DNA of 64,000 bases, taken from Cydia pomonella (lineage: Eukaryota; Arthropoda; Insecta; Lepidoptera; Tortricidae). This document shows, piece after piece, positions 50,816 through 61,242 of this stretch. Made by a program: the position numbers and the translations under genes. The notes under the pieces were generated by a model, which worked only from the letters and a program-made list of their open reading frames with translations, was not told the DNA's origin and did no database searches. Numbering within the stretch: position 1 is the stretch's first letter; each line of letters starts with the position of its first letter. Location: positions 20,998,357 through 21,062,356 of the forward strand of contig NC_084710.1 in NCBI RefSeq assembly GCF_033807575.1. Direction: 5' to 3'.

Positions 50816-50957
50816 GCTAGAACGGGCCGGGGCCGGGCCGGAGCCTCCGGCGCTTCGTTTTCTATGGAAAGCACCACGTGATCACGGCTGATCTGTCATA
50901 GACAAAGAAGTGTTGGCCGCCTCGTCCCTGGCCCGGACCGTTCTAGTGTAAGTCATC
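50816..50957. mobile_element. MITE with GATGACTCACGCTAGAACGG ends
   Basis: GATGACTCACGCTAGAACGG at the left and CCGTTCTAGTGTAAGTCATC at the right are inverted; the interior is very GC-rich (CCGGGGCCGGGCCGGAGCCT and CCTGGCCCGGACCG). It stands out sharply in composition. Confidence 0.8.
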
Positions 50958-52021
50958 CTTTATTCTAGCCATTTTAATTTGATCTATCTTTTACTTACCT
51001 TGCCTATTTTTATTCTGTACTGCAGTTCCAGAGCAATCTATCCATCTCAATACCTATTACTTTGTTTACTTCAACAGGCCGACCTAGCCGTCGGATGAAA
51101 TTGCTTCTTACGTAACAAAACGGATTTGTGGTCTTGGAGATTTTGCATTTCTTTTCTTGATATTTTTTTAATATTAATAATTCCTTCTAAATAGGAGTTT
51201 AGAGGCCTGGATGTCGCTCATAAACATTTATGGCGTTATTCATAAACGCGTTACTGTCCTGAATCGCTATGAATCGTTTGTCTTTATCTGCCATTTTGAC
51301 TTACGTATTTGTAAGAAAGGGACAATGCATTATTTAGCTAAATCAGGCCCATAAAGTTTTGACATGTCGTTAAGTTATCGATCTTTGAAAGATCTTCCCA
51401 AGATCTTAAACGTGTCTTAATCATTCTTCGAATCGGGTCGTTAACCATACTATAAAATGTGTATGATAAGTATATATATATATATATATACTCGTAAAGC
51501 AAAACGTGCTATCTAGATCTAACAGGGAAATAGTAAACACCGAAGAGGTAAACAGTAAAATACAAATAAGGAGCACTGCGATTGAATTTGCTTAAGGGGT
51601 GCAGTAAATTTATTTGCTTATCTGCGCTTCTACTCTGCCTTGAGTGCTTGCTTTTCTATTACCGAGCTTTCTGCAGGCTTAGTGCAGTTTTATTGTAGCT
51701 TTAATCGTAATTATAATATAAAAGTAATAACTGCAATGTGGGATTCAAATTTATTTGTGTCTTTGCAAGGTTCTTTATTGTTATGTAGGTATATCACAGG
51801 GTAGACTCAGATATGTCATGTGTCATGCGCCAGCCGCGAATATATTTCCTACAAGCCTCAAGCGTTGTTTTATTAATCAAACAAATTATTTATGAGGAAT
51901 CCGAAGGATTTTAACTCTTTGAACGCTTTATACCTACATAAACGTCACTCACACGCCAAGATCGCCTTACTTGAAAATGTGAAGGTTATTATGACAGCGT
52001 TCGTCATTACACTTATGTGTT
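50958..52021. other. Unassigned stretch
   Basis: An (AT)n run lies at about 51,470-51,491. 51,180-51,440 (GGCCTGGATGTCGCTCATAA..TTAGCTAAATCAGGCCCATA) has GGCCTG and CAGGCC ends and may be a decayed palindromic repeat. No coding evidence. Confidence 0.4.
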
Positions 52022-52216
52022 CAGTACCCCTAGTGTAAATTTGATCGACATCATAACGTGACGAACGCGTTTGCGTTAAGTCTCATTTTGTATAGGATTT
52101 TGAGTTTCCAAAACGTCCCGCTTGGCGCGCTCTTTCTAAATCCAATACAAAATGAGACTAAACGCAAACGCGTACGTCACGTTTCGAAATCGAATTTATT
52201 TACACTAGGGGTACTG
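52022..52216. mobile_element. Palindromic MITE, CCCCTAGTGTAAAT family, copy 3
   Basis: Same length and sequence as 42,910-43,104 except for one base. The plus frame at 52,058-52,393 merely traverses it. Confidence 0.92.
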
Positions 52217-52480
52217 ATTATAGATCCTCTACATGATGGCCCAGCGCTGGACCAGCGAGACGGCCATGCGATGGTTGAGCGCATAGGCCACGTGTATCCA
52301 CTACCTTTGATGTGGGGACGAAAAACTGACGCCACGGCCATTCCATCGCCATCCCCCCGCGCCATAAGTTATTCGACACCAATACTCTCTTAACATGCTG
52401 GCCCATCTTAGTAGGCCAGTATGATAGCCAAGCTGTGGGCACGACTAGTTAAGATGCCTTTAGGTGTTCTTGGCATTCAA
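52217..52480. other. GC-richer segment of unknown nature
   Basis: ATGATGGCCCAGCGCTGGAC, CACGGCCATTCCATCGCCAT and CATGCTGGCCCATCTTAGTA stand out in composition. Overlapping open frames on both strands show no domain. Possibly a retroelement scrap. Confidence 0.3.
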
Positions 52481-53954
52481 AGATTAACCACGTATTCCCG
52501 AAATAAAAAAAGGTTATTCCTTATCTAATCCAGGAAAACATTCCTTAATAGAGATATATCTCTACAGTTTGCATTCTAAAGTATGTCTCAGTTATTCTAC
52601 ATGCCGGGAATTATATCTTTTTTCTAAGCTGCTAGATGACTTTTAACGCAAAGTCTGCTTCGTTAACTTTAACAATTTATAAGCCATAAGGCTGTCAGGA
52701 ATTATGCAAAACTGATCCCTATTAGTTCGAATAAAGTTCAAAATCGGGTGAAATATATTCCCTCTGTCTTATAAAGGCTTAATACTGACTGTATCCCTAC
52801 TGAACAAAACAAAACAAACTATTAACCATACCAACCAAAACTACCTTTCCTAAAGCCTCTTCAAAACTGTCGAAAGTTCATTTGAGAGTTCTTAATTAAC
52901 CCGGGGAGACCTGTCATTCTCTCATTAGCAGGGCAAACTAGAACTTTTTAGTACTTTGCTATCAGAAGCGAGTTATTATTTAACTTGCCCTGTTAGTATG
53001 TATGGATAGTACTGAGTACCTGATAGTACTTCCCGGTTTTCGATGAAGCTGAAAATTTGCATAATGTAAGTCTAGTGACAATGCAATATGGTACCATCAA
53101 GCTGATCTGATGATGGCGACAGGAGGTAGCCGTAAGAACTCTGTGATAAAACAACGCAACCTAATTGTGTTTGAGGTTTTTAGAATTGTCTCGATGAGTA
53201 TTAGTTGCCAGTGGAAAAAAAGTACAGTCAGAGATAAAAACTTGTACCAAAAATGTTTTTTTTTCCAAAAACTTATTCTTATTTGAGTCTCAAGTACTGA
53301 TTAAATGTGGGATACATTGGCAGTGGGATAAAGATGCCGCGTAAAAGTTTGCTTAAGATTCCCTTAAATTTGCGATGTCTACAGGAAACACGCGAAAGAG
53401 TTTGCTAAAAAAAATTATGACCCGACAGCTCTGTGGACAAGAGATTTACGCAGCTTAGATCTTTTGAGTTTTGTTGAGTAAAGTTTCAAGCTTTCGGATA
53501 GAGGGTATTTAGAGTTTTGTTTTATTCCCTGTCTGAGGACATCGACCGTCCAATGGCGTCTTCATTACGGGTGTGCTTTCTAATAAACCAGTTCATTTCT
53601 GTATACTTCAGTATATCAAAGGTTGTTGTTCTACTTATTCCTCAAGTTTTGACGGCTCAGGGCGACTTTGTCCTTAGTTCTATTTCGTCAACTTCTTAAA
53701 TTGTACTCATTGCCATATGGTCCACTGTCCGGTTTCGTCGACATTTCTATGTGGTCGTCTTGTTAATATTGGAAGACACCTAGTTTAGGCTCTTAAGCAG
53801 AATAGTGGAGCTGATAGTTAAAACACTAGTTCTCGTGGTGAATATTATATTGCAAGTGATTGACATCAGACAGCTGTACAAAAACATAACAAATTCAAAC
53901 GGGTGTCATATATGTGTCGTAATAGTTTACTATTGTGCCAGCATACACATATAC
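52481..53954. other. Unassigned AT-rich stretch
   Basis: Nothing supported. Confidence 0.4.
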
Positions 53955-53959
53955 AACCT

Positions 53960-54268
53960 CCAATAGTTAACTCGTCCGAATTCCTATATTCCACGGTGCT
54001 GACTCGTCACCATTCCCATATCGACCTCAATGTTAACTTGTGACCATTCCTCTAGCGCCTTAGCACTATAGGTACAAAGAAGACATACGAATACGAATGG
54101 TGACGAGTTAGCACTGTGACCGTATAGGAATATGAACAAAATAAGAAATTGACGATATAAGAATGTGGACGAGTTACGAAGGTGACGATTTAGGAATTGT
54201 ACGCTGACGACATGGCACTGTGGACGATTTACAAAGGTGACAACATAGGGTTGTGGACGAAGACGTCC
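53960..54268. repeat. Degenerate 16-17-bp minisatellite that switches strand
   Basis: From 54,096 to 54,268 the plus strand shows about ten units of the form TGACGATTTAGGAATG (for example TGACGAGTTAGCACTG, TGACGATATAAGAATG, TGGACGAGTTACGAAGG, TGACGATTTAGGAATTG, TGGACGATTTACAAAGG). From about 53,961 to 54,060 the same unit appears on the minus strand (TGACGAGTCAGCACCG, TGGAATATAGGAATTC). The switch lies near 54,060-54,095. Confidence 0.75.
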
Positions 54269-54335
54269 TGAGCCGTTATGATCTGTGTGATATAGTTTTA
54301 TATTACTTACTTTTGACTTCATCTAAAGGAAAAAA

Positions 54336-54596
54336 GTGGCCGCCATTTGCCGTTTAGATGATGGATCAAAAAGTAAGCAAAATAAAACTAGGTATGTGAC
54401 AAAGACCAAATTTGTAGGATTACAACTTGACCAAATTGATAAAATTTCAATATTTGTAAAGTGGGCCACATTAAAAACATTTCCTGTAAATATGTCGTTT
54501 CCAAGCAAAAAGACCCACTTTATGGCTTGCCATGAGGACATTTTGACAGGTTATTCGTATAAAGATACAAACAAATCTAAGTGGGAACTTTAACTA
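54336..54596 (+). CDS. Unrecognised 85-codon open frame (doubtful exon)
   Basis: A plus-strand frame runs from just after a TAA at 54,323 to a TAA at 54,594-54,596. It includes AAICRLDDGSKSKQNKTRYV, FVGLQLDQIDKISIFVKWAT and FMACHEDILTGYSYKDTNKS. There is no ATG at the start (the first is at VNMSFP), but TTTTGACTTCATCTAAAG|G just upstream looks like a splice acceptor, so a terminal exon is conceivable. The composition is protein-like. An antisense frame at 54,323-54,541 is about as long, which warns that this may be chance. No domain is recognised. Confidence 0.2.
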
Positions 54597-54704
54597 AACT
54601 TCAACACATATGCTTCCTGTATGTAATAAGTACCTAAGTTATTAATTTTTTCCCATTAGTTTGTTATAAAATCCCGAAAAAGTCATCACTATGGCCACAA
54701 AGTA

Positions 54705-54870
54705 AAATAGCGGCGGCGCGCGCCGGAGCAGAGAGTTCGCTCAGTACAAAGTGCCATTTTCGCCGCACGCACACAGACGTGACATTTACGCACACAGACG
54801 TTACATTTACAGACGTTCTCGGGCACTCTCGGGCTGTGCGCGCGTTGCTCACTTGACGTCCCCGCCGCTA
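54705..54870. other. GC-rich block with 21-bp direct repeats
   Basis: GCGGCGGCGCGCGCCGGAGC, then CGCACACAGACGTGACATTT (54,768) and CGCACACAGACGTTACATTT (54,789) in tandem at 21 bases, then GGGCACTCTCGGGCTGTGCG. CGCTCAGTAC at 54,739 contains an initiator-like TCAGT. It could be a promoter or a non-coding exon, or part of an unknown element. Confidence 0.35.
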
Positions 54871-55560
54871 CGTAGGTACCTACTGTCATGTACGTCAAAA
54901 TGCAGTCTCTAAGGAATGTAAACATGATAAGATGTATGTATAAACGAATCGATGTATGTATGTCTGTAAACTTATATTACCCACTCCTTTTTAAAATTCG
55001 AAATTAATCAGAAGCAACCCTAGTGAGTCAGGCAAGTTTAGGTATGTATTTTCAAGAACGGCGGGAACGGACTTTCTGTTTATTTTTTATTATGTGCTAT
55101 GGCTCTATAAGATAAAATATTTTATGTATAAAATTTGAATTGTGTCCGGTTGTCATATACTGTCACAAATGTCACGTTTCTGTGTTTACGTTTCTTTCAG
55201 TAAATTATTCTTTTAGCCTTTCAGTTGTAGTATATAATGACGTTATACTACACATATGCCCCTTTGGAATTGAGTACTTATAGATTTCATATTTTTAAAT
55301 GAAAAGTTCGTATTCAGGTAAAATAAAAAAAGACGTATCCTTAAAATTTAATTTTCTTTCGATACATTAGATAAAATAGCCCACTTGAAATAATGAAAGG
55401 TTGTCAATTTAGATGTTAATGCTATTAAGGTACATTTTCCTCACGTGACAACTTAATACATCGTCTTACTTAGCCTCCTAGGTTCTCGTATATCACTAGT
55501 CACAGACTACTATTATGTAGACACCGTATTAAAACTCAGATTCTTAAACAAACTACACGA
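54871..55560. other. Unassigned stretch
   Basis: TATGTATGTCTGTA-like repeats near 54,930-54,970. Nothing else. Confidence 0.4.
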
Positions 55561-55597
55561 GGAAAACCTGGAAACGATGCTGCTGTTTACCTAAGAG

Positions 55598-55640
55598 CCA
55601 ACGTTTTAGAAGAAGTAAGAAATTTTCGTTACCTTGGGCC
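55598..55640 (+). pseudogene. RTE palm-motif scrap
   Basis: One plus-strand frame reads ANVLEEVRNFRYLG, like the LEEV..F.YLG segment of RTE-type reverse transcriptases. It is directly followed by a tRNA-like SINE head. Too short to be sure. Confidence 0.35.
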
Positions 55641-55745
55641 CCTGCCGCGATAGCAGAGGACGCTGGTTCGATTCCAGCCTAGGGCACTGGAGGCCTTGGT
55701 CACTTTTTCTTGGTATATGACATTTATTTTAGTTTATAATTTATA
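55641..55745 (+). mobile_element. tRNA-related SINE fragment
   Basis: CGATAGCAGAGGACGCTGGT, then a B-box GGTTCGATTCC, and GGGCACTGGAGGCCTTGGTC, ACTTTTTCTTGGTATATGAC. A weaker relative is at 41,158-41,205. The cloverleaf is incomplete, so it is not a functional tRNA gene. Confidence 0.6.
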
Positions 55746-56137
55746 TAGTAGTGTTTCTACTTGAAATAAAAACAAATTAAATATTTTCTAAAATTAATTT
55801 TATTTGTTCTAATACTTCTAATAGTAATATTGTTTTTTTTAAGTCTTTCATTAAGTCCTGTATTTTAACCTCGAATTCCGTATTTTCAATGCAGTCTAGT
55901 GGTAGAGGTGGTCTGTGACCGCTAGTATTCCCGCAAAATAGTACACAGAAATAGGAAGACGGATTACCACTCAGAGTGTGACAGTAATACGATTCGTCGA
56001 CAAAAGGGAGATATATCGTCTAGTTGAGACAGATTGTGGCGATAATGTGAATGTGTGAGATTGCTTTGTGGTAATTTTGACAATGCTTTACTAGAATGTA
56101 CTCACGACTTCAAGTAGGTAGTGAATTTAAGGTATCG
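55746..56137. other. Unassigned AT-rich stretch
   Basis: Nothing supported. Confidence 0.4.
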
Positions 56138-56330
56138 TTTGAATTCAGCACCAGTATTACTGCGGTATTGCAGTGCGACGTTACTGCCGACTGCATTACT
56201 GCCGAAAAAGTTAAAAAAATCCAGGCAACATTGGATTTGACATTTTTGACAGCCATAGAGATAATGAGATTCAATAGATGAAGCGAAATCCAGCTGTCAC
56301 TGTCACCGTCACCACTTGGTTTTTAACTTT
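56138..56330. repeat. GCAGTATTGCAG-rich repeat, second copy
   Basis: GTATTACTGCGGTATTGCAG, GACGTTACTGCCGACTGCAT and CAGCTGTCACTGTCACC loosely follow 12,498-12,690. Confidence 0.4.
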
Positions 56331-57664
56331 TTACGTACGATTAACAATGTGTAACCTTGTTGCTGTGATCATTTCGGTAAAGTCATATCGATAAACTATC
56401 GGCATTTCTTACAATTTTTAATTTTACTTGAAAGGATAAACTATATACCTAATAAAAACGATTTTATTATTTACCGTGTCACGGTTTTATCCTGACGATA
56501 CAGGTTGAAACGAAGGGAAGGTTCGAATTCTTAATTACAATATATAGATAACTACTTAAATATGTTATCCGCAAGAATTGAGTTATTTTATTATATTATA
56601 AAATAGTTACTGCCCATTAGCATATCTATGATGTTTATTTTTATTAAAAATATCGAAGCATCAATTAATCACTATACCTACCATTTCGCTGTGTAGCGCT
56701 TATCGATATATAACATGATTTAAATCGACCAGTCCACATCCCTAAAAACCCACACATACACATTTTTGCGCACACATACAAAGCATTGTAACCACCAAAA
56801 TGGCTACGACTTGAGTATAAACGTGGGGGCCTTTGTGGCAGCAATGCCGTCGGCAATAAATGCCAAGATCAGTGTTGCCGCATGGATTTTTGAAAAAATT
56901 CGAACGGTAGTGCCTTAATATAAGTTTGGATCAAGTTTAGTTTAATAGAAGTTGATTAAAATTAATTGACCTGATAAATACCCACTAATTTACTGTGATT
57001 ATAATCAGCACGACCATTTCAGCATAAAATCGAATGCTATGCGATTAATTGTTCCATTAAACCCATCCAATTTAGCCCTATCTTTGCAATCCAGCTTGTA
57101 CAACTTTTAACTAGGGTAAGGTCTAAATCCATTTGGGAATAATCCCCCGCTTGCCCGAAACGAGGGTTAAATGCTTATCACTTATCACTATCAGTCTAAA
57201 ACTATGTTTAATTTGCAGGGCTGCTCACAATTCGTTATCTATACGTAATAGGACAACTATTATCAATGACAATTTTTATTTTCGTTATTAATTCTCGAGT
57301 ATTTGTGGAAAATTCGCTGTAACATTTATGCTTAACATTTATGCCCTAATTCATAAGCTATCGAATGATTATTATTTTTTAAATGTGCGATAGGTAAATG
57401 GACAGATAATGGTACATTAACCAAGTGCAGTCGTGTTTGGCGCCATAAAACTTTGAAGGGCTTCATTTTTAAAATGGTTGAGAAAAAAATCGGTATGGGG
57501 GGTGATTTGTCGATAAAATTCATCGTACTATACGTGGTTAACGGCTCCACTATATGTGCACAAATTGCATTGTATATGGAAAGTTAAAATAACAGGTGCC
57601 CAAACCCATGGGCATAAAGTCTAATGAAATGATTGAATCCAAATCAATGGAATGAGGAATAAGT
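56331..57664. other. Unassigned stretch
   Basis: A GCAGCAATGCCGTCGGCAAT piece near 56,838 resembles 31,222 and the repeat at 56,138. No gene is supported. Confidence 0.4.
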
Positions 57665-57937
57665 TTTTGGCAAAACTTTCATTTTTGGTACAAGCTTTTG
57701 TCGCTGATTACTTTTCTTACCACAGGCAACTAATACTCATCGAGACAATTCTAAAAACCCCAAATACAATTAGGTTACGTTGTTTCATCACAGATTTCCT
57801 ATGGTCACCTCCTGTCTAATCAGCTCTATGGTACCATAATATTGCATTGTCACCCGACTTACATATGTATGCAAATTTTCAGCTCAATCTGAAATCGAGA
57901 AGTGGGTCAAATTTAGTTACCAAGATTTGACACTAAC
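57665..57937 (+). repeat. Dispersed repeat carrying a single satellite-like unit
   Basis: Homologous to 419-660 over most of its length. It then continues with GAAGTGGGTCAAATTTAGTT and ACCAAGATTTGAC (57,900-57,932), which is one diverged unit of the 46-bp satellite at 33,701. Confidence 0.75.
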
Positions 57938-57944
57938 AATTAGT

Positions 57945-58137
57945 ATATTACAATTTACGATACAAGTGCGAAAAGCAGAAATTTAAATTCTCGAGTTGCG
58001 AATCACCTTTTCGCATGTGTATTGTACAACGTTGTACAGTACATATGGCTCTTGAAATTTTCTACATACGCACGTATAGTACTAGTTACCGCACTAGGGC
58101 GGTAAATTAGCACCGTAATGTACTGTGAAATAACATA
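57945..58137 (-). repeat. TACAGTACATATGG family, inverted copy
   Basis: TTACGATACAAGTGCGAAAA, TTTTCGCATGTGTATTGTAC, ACAGTACATATGGCTCTTGA and CCGTAATGTACTGTG mirror 18,484-18,712. It sits between the satellite-like unit and the GGCAAGTTACATAAAAGCTT flank, so it probably inserted there. Confidence 0.65.
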
Positions 58138-58209
58138 CAGAGTAACATGGCAAGTTACATAAAAGCTTGTAAAATAGGAATGAATGTCACATGTCATTGG
58201 GAGTGGCGG

Positions 58210-58379
58210 CGCAAGACCAACACTTTATGTGGGCAAAGTACATTTAGCGAGGCCCCCTGGTGGCGCAAGATATAACGAACTTTTTTACGTTGTGTCCGAG
58301 ATATGAGTCGCGAGGCTCCTTGGACCGCGAGGCCGTAGGCGGTGGCCCACGTTGCCCACGCCTAACGCCGCCTCTGGTC
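58210..58379 (+). repeat. GCGAGGCCGTAGGCGGTGGC dispersed repeat
   Basis: Matches 38,199-38,363 (GCAAGACCAACACTTTATG, CATTTAGCGAGGCC, GCGAGGCCGTAGGCGGTGGC, CGCCGCCTCTGG). Here it has no RTE sequence around it, showing that the two are separate elements. Confidence 0.75.
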
Positions 58380-58971
58380 ATTGGAACTATTGAACTCAGA
58401 AATAATGTGTAATTGAATAAATTATTTCCATTCAAGCTGCCGTTTGAAATTAACCACTCACCAGTCAGACACTCCATAATCCAGAACTCATGAATACGTA
58501 ATAGCTTCCCTTTTCCATTTTTCAATTATCTTTCAGTGGAAGCGTTATTGTAGATATGTGGTTACTTCGGAAGAAACGACTGATATATTCGAGTCTTAGT
58601 TATTCGATCTGTTTGCGATATGTGTCGAAAGTGACGTTCTTGGTTGAAAGAATGTTATTTTTGACACTGACAGATCAGTAGATATCGGATCAAATAACAG
58701 AAACTCGAATTAGCCAGTGAGTAAAGACAAATAAGCGAAAGTGCAACCTCATCGCCTAAGTGGTAATGCTTGCAACGTGCCAAAGCTTTTAAAAATACAT
58801 TGTTTCAGTTTATATCGTGTTCCCAATACAATTAGAAACCTTTTGTGTATGCAGCGCCTGTTTCTAAGTTATTGAGTGCCCTTACTGCCTTCGTAAGTGC
58901 CTATTTGCAAAAGACTATCTCTCAGAGACACCGCATCTGTGAGAACACAAAGTCGCTGATAATTGGTAAGG
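58380..58971. other. Unassigned stretch; decayed palindromic repeat at 58,600-58,730
   Basis: CGAGTCTTAGTTATTCGATC at 58,590 and CAGAAACTCGAATTAGCCAG at 58,698, with GTGTCGAAAGTGACGTTCTT and TTTTTGACACTGACAGATCA, form an imperfect inverted pair similar to 7,310-7,420. Confidence 0.45.
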
Positions 58972-59195
58972 TACAGTCAGCATCAAAAGTAGCGGATCAA
59001 ATAACGCTTCATAAGTATTTACCATTCCGTAACAGCTTAACAAAAAGTGATGTCTTTAATACAAAACAACTAAGACCGTAAAAGATATACCTTTCGACCC
59101 GAATTTTAGAAATGTATCTATAATTGGAAAAGTTATCCGGAATATCAGATACTTTTGGCGCGTTGTTTCATCCGCTACTTTTGATGCTGACTGTA
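58972..59195. mobile_element. Tc1/mariner-type MITE, CAGTCAGCATCAA family
   Basis: TACAGTCAGCATCAAAAGTA and the inverse TACTTTTGATGCTGACTGTA, both ending at TA. The ends and sub-terminal arms are nearly those of 48,371-48,575, with a different middle. Confidence 0.9.
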
Positions 59196-59569
59196 CCCAT
59201 ACTCGGTTTCAAGACTTGCCTTCATACCAATATTACTGCTTAAGACGATACTGGACGACCGCCCGAAACGGCCATTCCATACAAACGTAGTTCCTACTTT
59301 CCTCTCTGGACATATTATTAATATTATTAAAAATATTTTGACACTATTTGATATCATGCTCACTATGCCCCTTTGTTTGTTTTTTTACAAACTTTTAATA
59401 ATTATAAGAGTTAGTGGTGATGGGAAGAACCAAATTAATATGGGACCACTTTAGAGATAACTCCTTTAAAAAAAAAAATTACTCAAATTGGACCACGGGT
59501 GTCGGAGTAATCGGTGAACGTCAAAAAAAATAGGCACAATCTAATTCTATGAAATTGAAGTCGGTTAAT
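59196..59569. other. Unassigned stretch
   Basis: Nothing supported. Confidence 0.4.
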
Positions 59570-59860
59570 AAGGGACTAAGAGCGCTTTGGTGCGCTTTGT
59601 CCGTCTTTTTACTGAGAAGAGAAGATTTTTTGCAATAACTCAAAAACGGCTGAACCGATTATGTTCGCTATAGTTTTTGTTTCACGATATTTTTCATATT
59701 TTTTGGAGTCATGGTTTAAAAGTTAGAGGGAGGGGGGGGGGGATTTTTGGACTGATTATTTCTGAAAATACTAAGTTTATCAATATTTTTAAAGATCTAT
59801 CCAACGATATGCCACACTATTGGGTAAATGCAAAACATTAAACTAAATTTAAAAAAAACA
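59570..59860 (+). mobile_element. GGTTCCG-type element, internal fragment
   Basis: TTGCAATAACTCAAAAACGG, TATGTTCGCTATAGTTTTTG, GGTTTAAAAGTTAGAGGGAG and AGATCTATCCAACGATATGC follow the interior of 4,403-5,085. Head and tail are missing. Confidence 0.7.
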
Positions 59861-59974
59861 TTTAAAGAAGAACCACGGTTTAATAACGGTAATATGCAGA
59901 GTAGGTGACACATTACGTAAACGACCTAAAATGACTACATAAATGCATCTTTGATACAAGGCATGCATCTTTGT

Positions 59975-60082
59975 CGGCAACACGCATGTAACTCCTCTGG
60001 AGTTGCAGGCGTACATAGGCTACGGATACTGCTTACCATCAGGCGGGCCGTATGCTTGTTTGCCACCGACATAGTATAAAAA
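59975..60082 (+). mobile_element. Short LINE 3' tail (VVGHSTADV family)
   Basis: GTCGGCAACACGCATGTAAC, TCCTCTGGAGTTGCAGGCGT, CATCAGGCGGGCCGTATGCT and GCCACCGACATAGTAT plus an A-run. Confidence 0.85.
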
Positions 60083-60319
60083 AAAAGTAATTTAAGAAGT
60101 GATAATGAAAGTTGATTCATCAACCTATACGACACTTGGTAAAGTTCGTGCACCATCTAATTCTGTAAATGATCTGTGATAAAAAGAACAATGCCTTAGA
60201 ATTTTATTTAGCTAAAAAGCTTGCCAAGTTTTTACCAAGTCTTTCAACGTAATGCTTTGAAGGTAGATATTACATTCTGCGAGAAATTTAATTTGCACCG
60301 TAATCTTAAATTAAATATT
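60083..60319. other. Unassigned stretch
   Basis: Nothing supported. Confidence 0.4.
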
Positions 60320-60520
60320 GCTTGAAACTCTAGGTCCATGGGGTCCTAGCGCGCACAAGTTTGTTGGAGAAATCGCGAAACGTCTGGTTGACGTAACTGG
60401 TGACCGAAGAGCTGGCGGCTTCGTCGCACAACGTATCAGTATTGCGATACAACGAGGAAATGCCGCCAGCATCCTTGGTACAATGCCTCAAGGGCCTATT
60501 TTAGATATAAGCAAGTTATA
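60320..60520 (+). pseudogene. Endonuclease-like LINE relic, C-terminal end
   Basis: An uninterrupted plus frame reads LETLGPWGPSAHKFVGEIAK, RLVDVTGDRRAGGFVAQRIS and IAIQRGNAASILGTMPQGPI, then a stop at 60,519-60,521. It overlaps the family segments at 21,210-21,328 and 22,826-22,990, and continues the segment of the relic at 8,335-8,745. Everything upstream of LETLG is missing. Confidence 0.85.
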
Positions 60521-60630
60521 GTAATCATCTGTATATATCCATTTTGTATATCGTTCATAGTTCTTTTAAAATTGGTTAATTATACAATTTTAAATATTAA
60601 ATCTTATATTTCTCAAATATTAGTCTAACA
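60521..60630 (+). other. Possible 3' UTR of the LINE relic
   Basis: CATCTGTATATATCCATTTTGTATATCG follows the stop codon. AT-rich, no clear tail; listed only because it lies between two elements. Confidence 0.3.
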
Positions 60631-60838
60631 GTTAAGACTTGTGTTATGGGTACTAGAAGGCGGTATATATAATAGGTATATAATTATATATAAATACTTA
60701 TATACATTGAAAACATCTATAACTCAGGGACAAATGTTTGTGATAAAAACACAAAATAAACGCCCTTACCAAGATTCGAACCCAGGACCTTCTGCTTCGT
60801 AGGCAGGGCCACTACCAATTGGCCTATGAGGCCGTCAA
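60631..60838 (-). mobile_element. tRNA-headed SINE
   Basis: The minus-strand head near 60,838 has GGCCAATTGGTAGTGGCCCT, GCCTACGAAGCAGAAGGTCC and a B box GGTTCGAATCT. The body has CCTGAGTTATAGATG and ends in CCCATAACACAAGTC. Same family as 1,764-2,018. Confidence 0.85.
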
Positions 60839-61242
60839 CATTGAATATTTGTATATGACAATATTAAGCATCTTAGATGTCAGACTCAAATGATTAAACA
60901 CCAATTAAGTTCAAAGTAAGTAAATAATGTTAGCATAAGCTGGTTTTGCGAGTTTAATTAAATAACGAGTAGATACTTATATTACTCATAATATTTTATT
61001 ATGATAAATTTAGGTAATAACAAAATAAAGTTTAGCAGGTGCCTACGCTTGTTATAAGATATTAAAGGGCTAAGGCATAAGGTTATTTTTGGTCGTCGTG
61101 TTTTTGTTCACAAAAATGTGAGTGAGTTTTTGGAACGAAGTTCCTCGGACGGTACATATACTACAAACTTCGCGGATTGGGCCTAGGCGAAAAAGTATAA
61201 GATTATTCCGACACAACCCATTCGATTGGGAAATAAAGAGGA
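60839..61242. other. Unassigned stretch
   Basis: A plus frame from 61,051 (KVIFGRRVFVHKNVSEFLER) ends at a TAG at 61,183. No domain recognised. Confidence 0.35.

Noticed and set aside
52058..52442. Overlapping frames on both strands through a MITE and a GC-richer segment
   Set aside because: Three frames compete, none has a domain, and the first begins inside the MITE.
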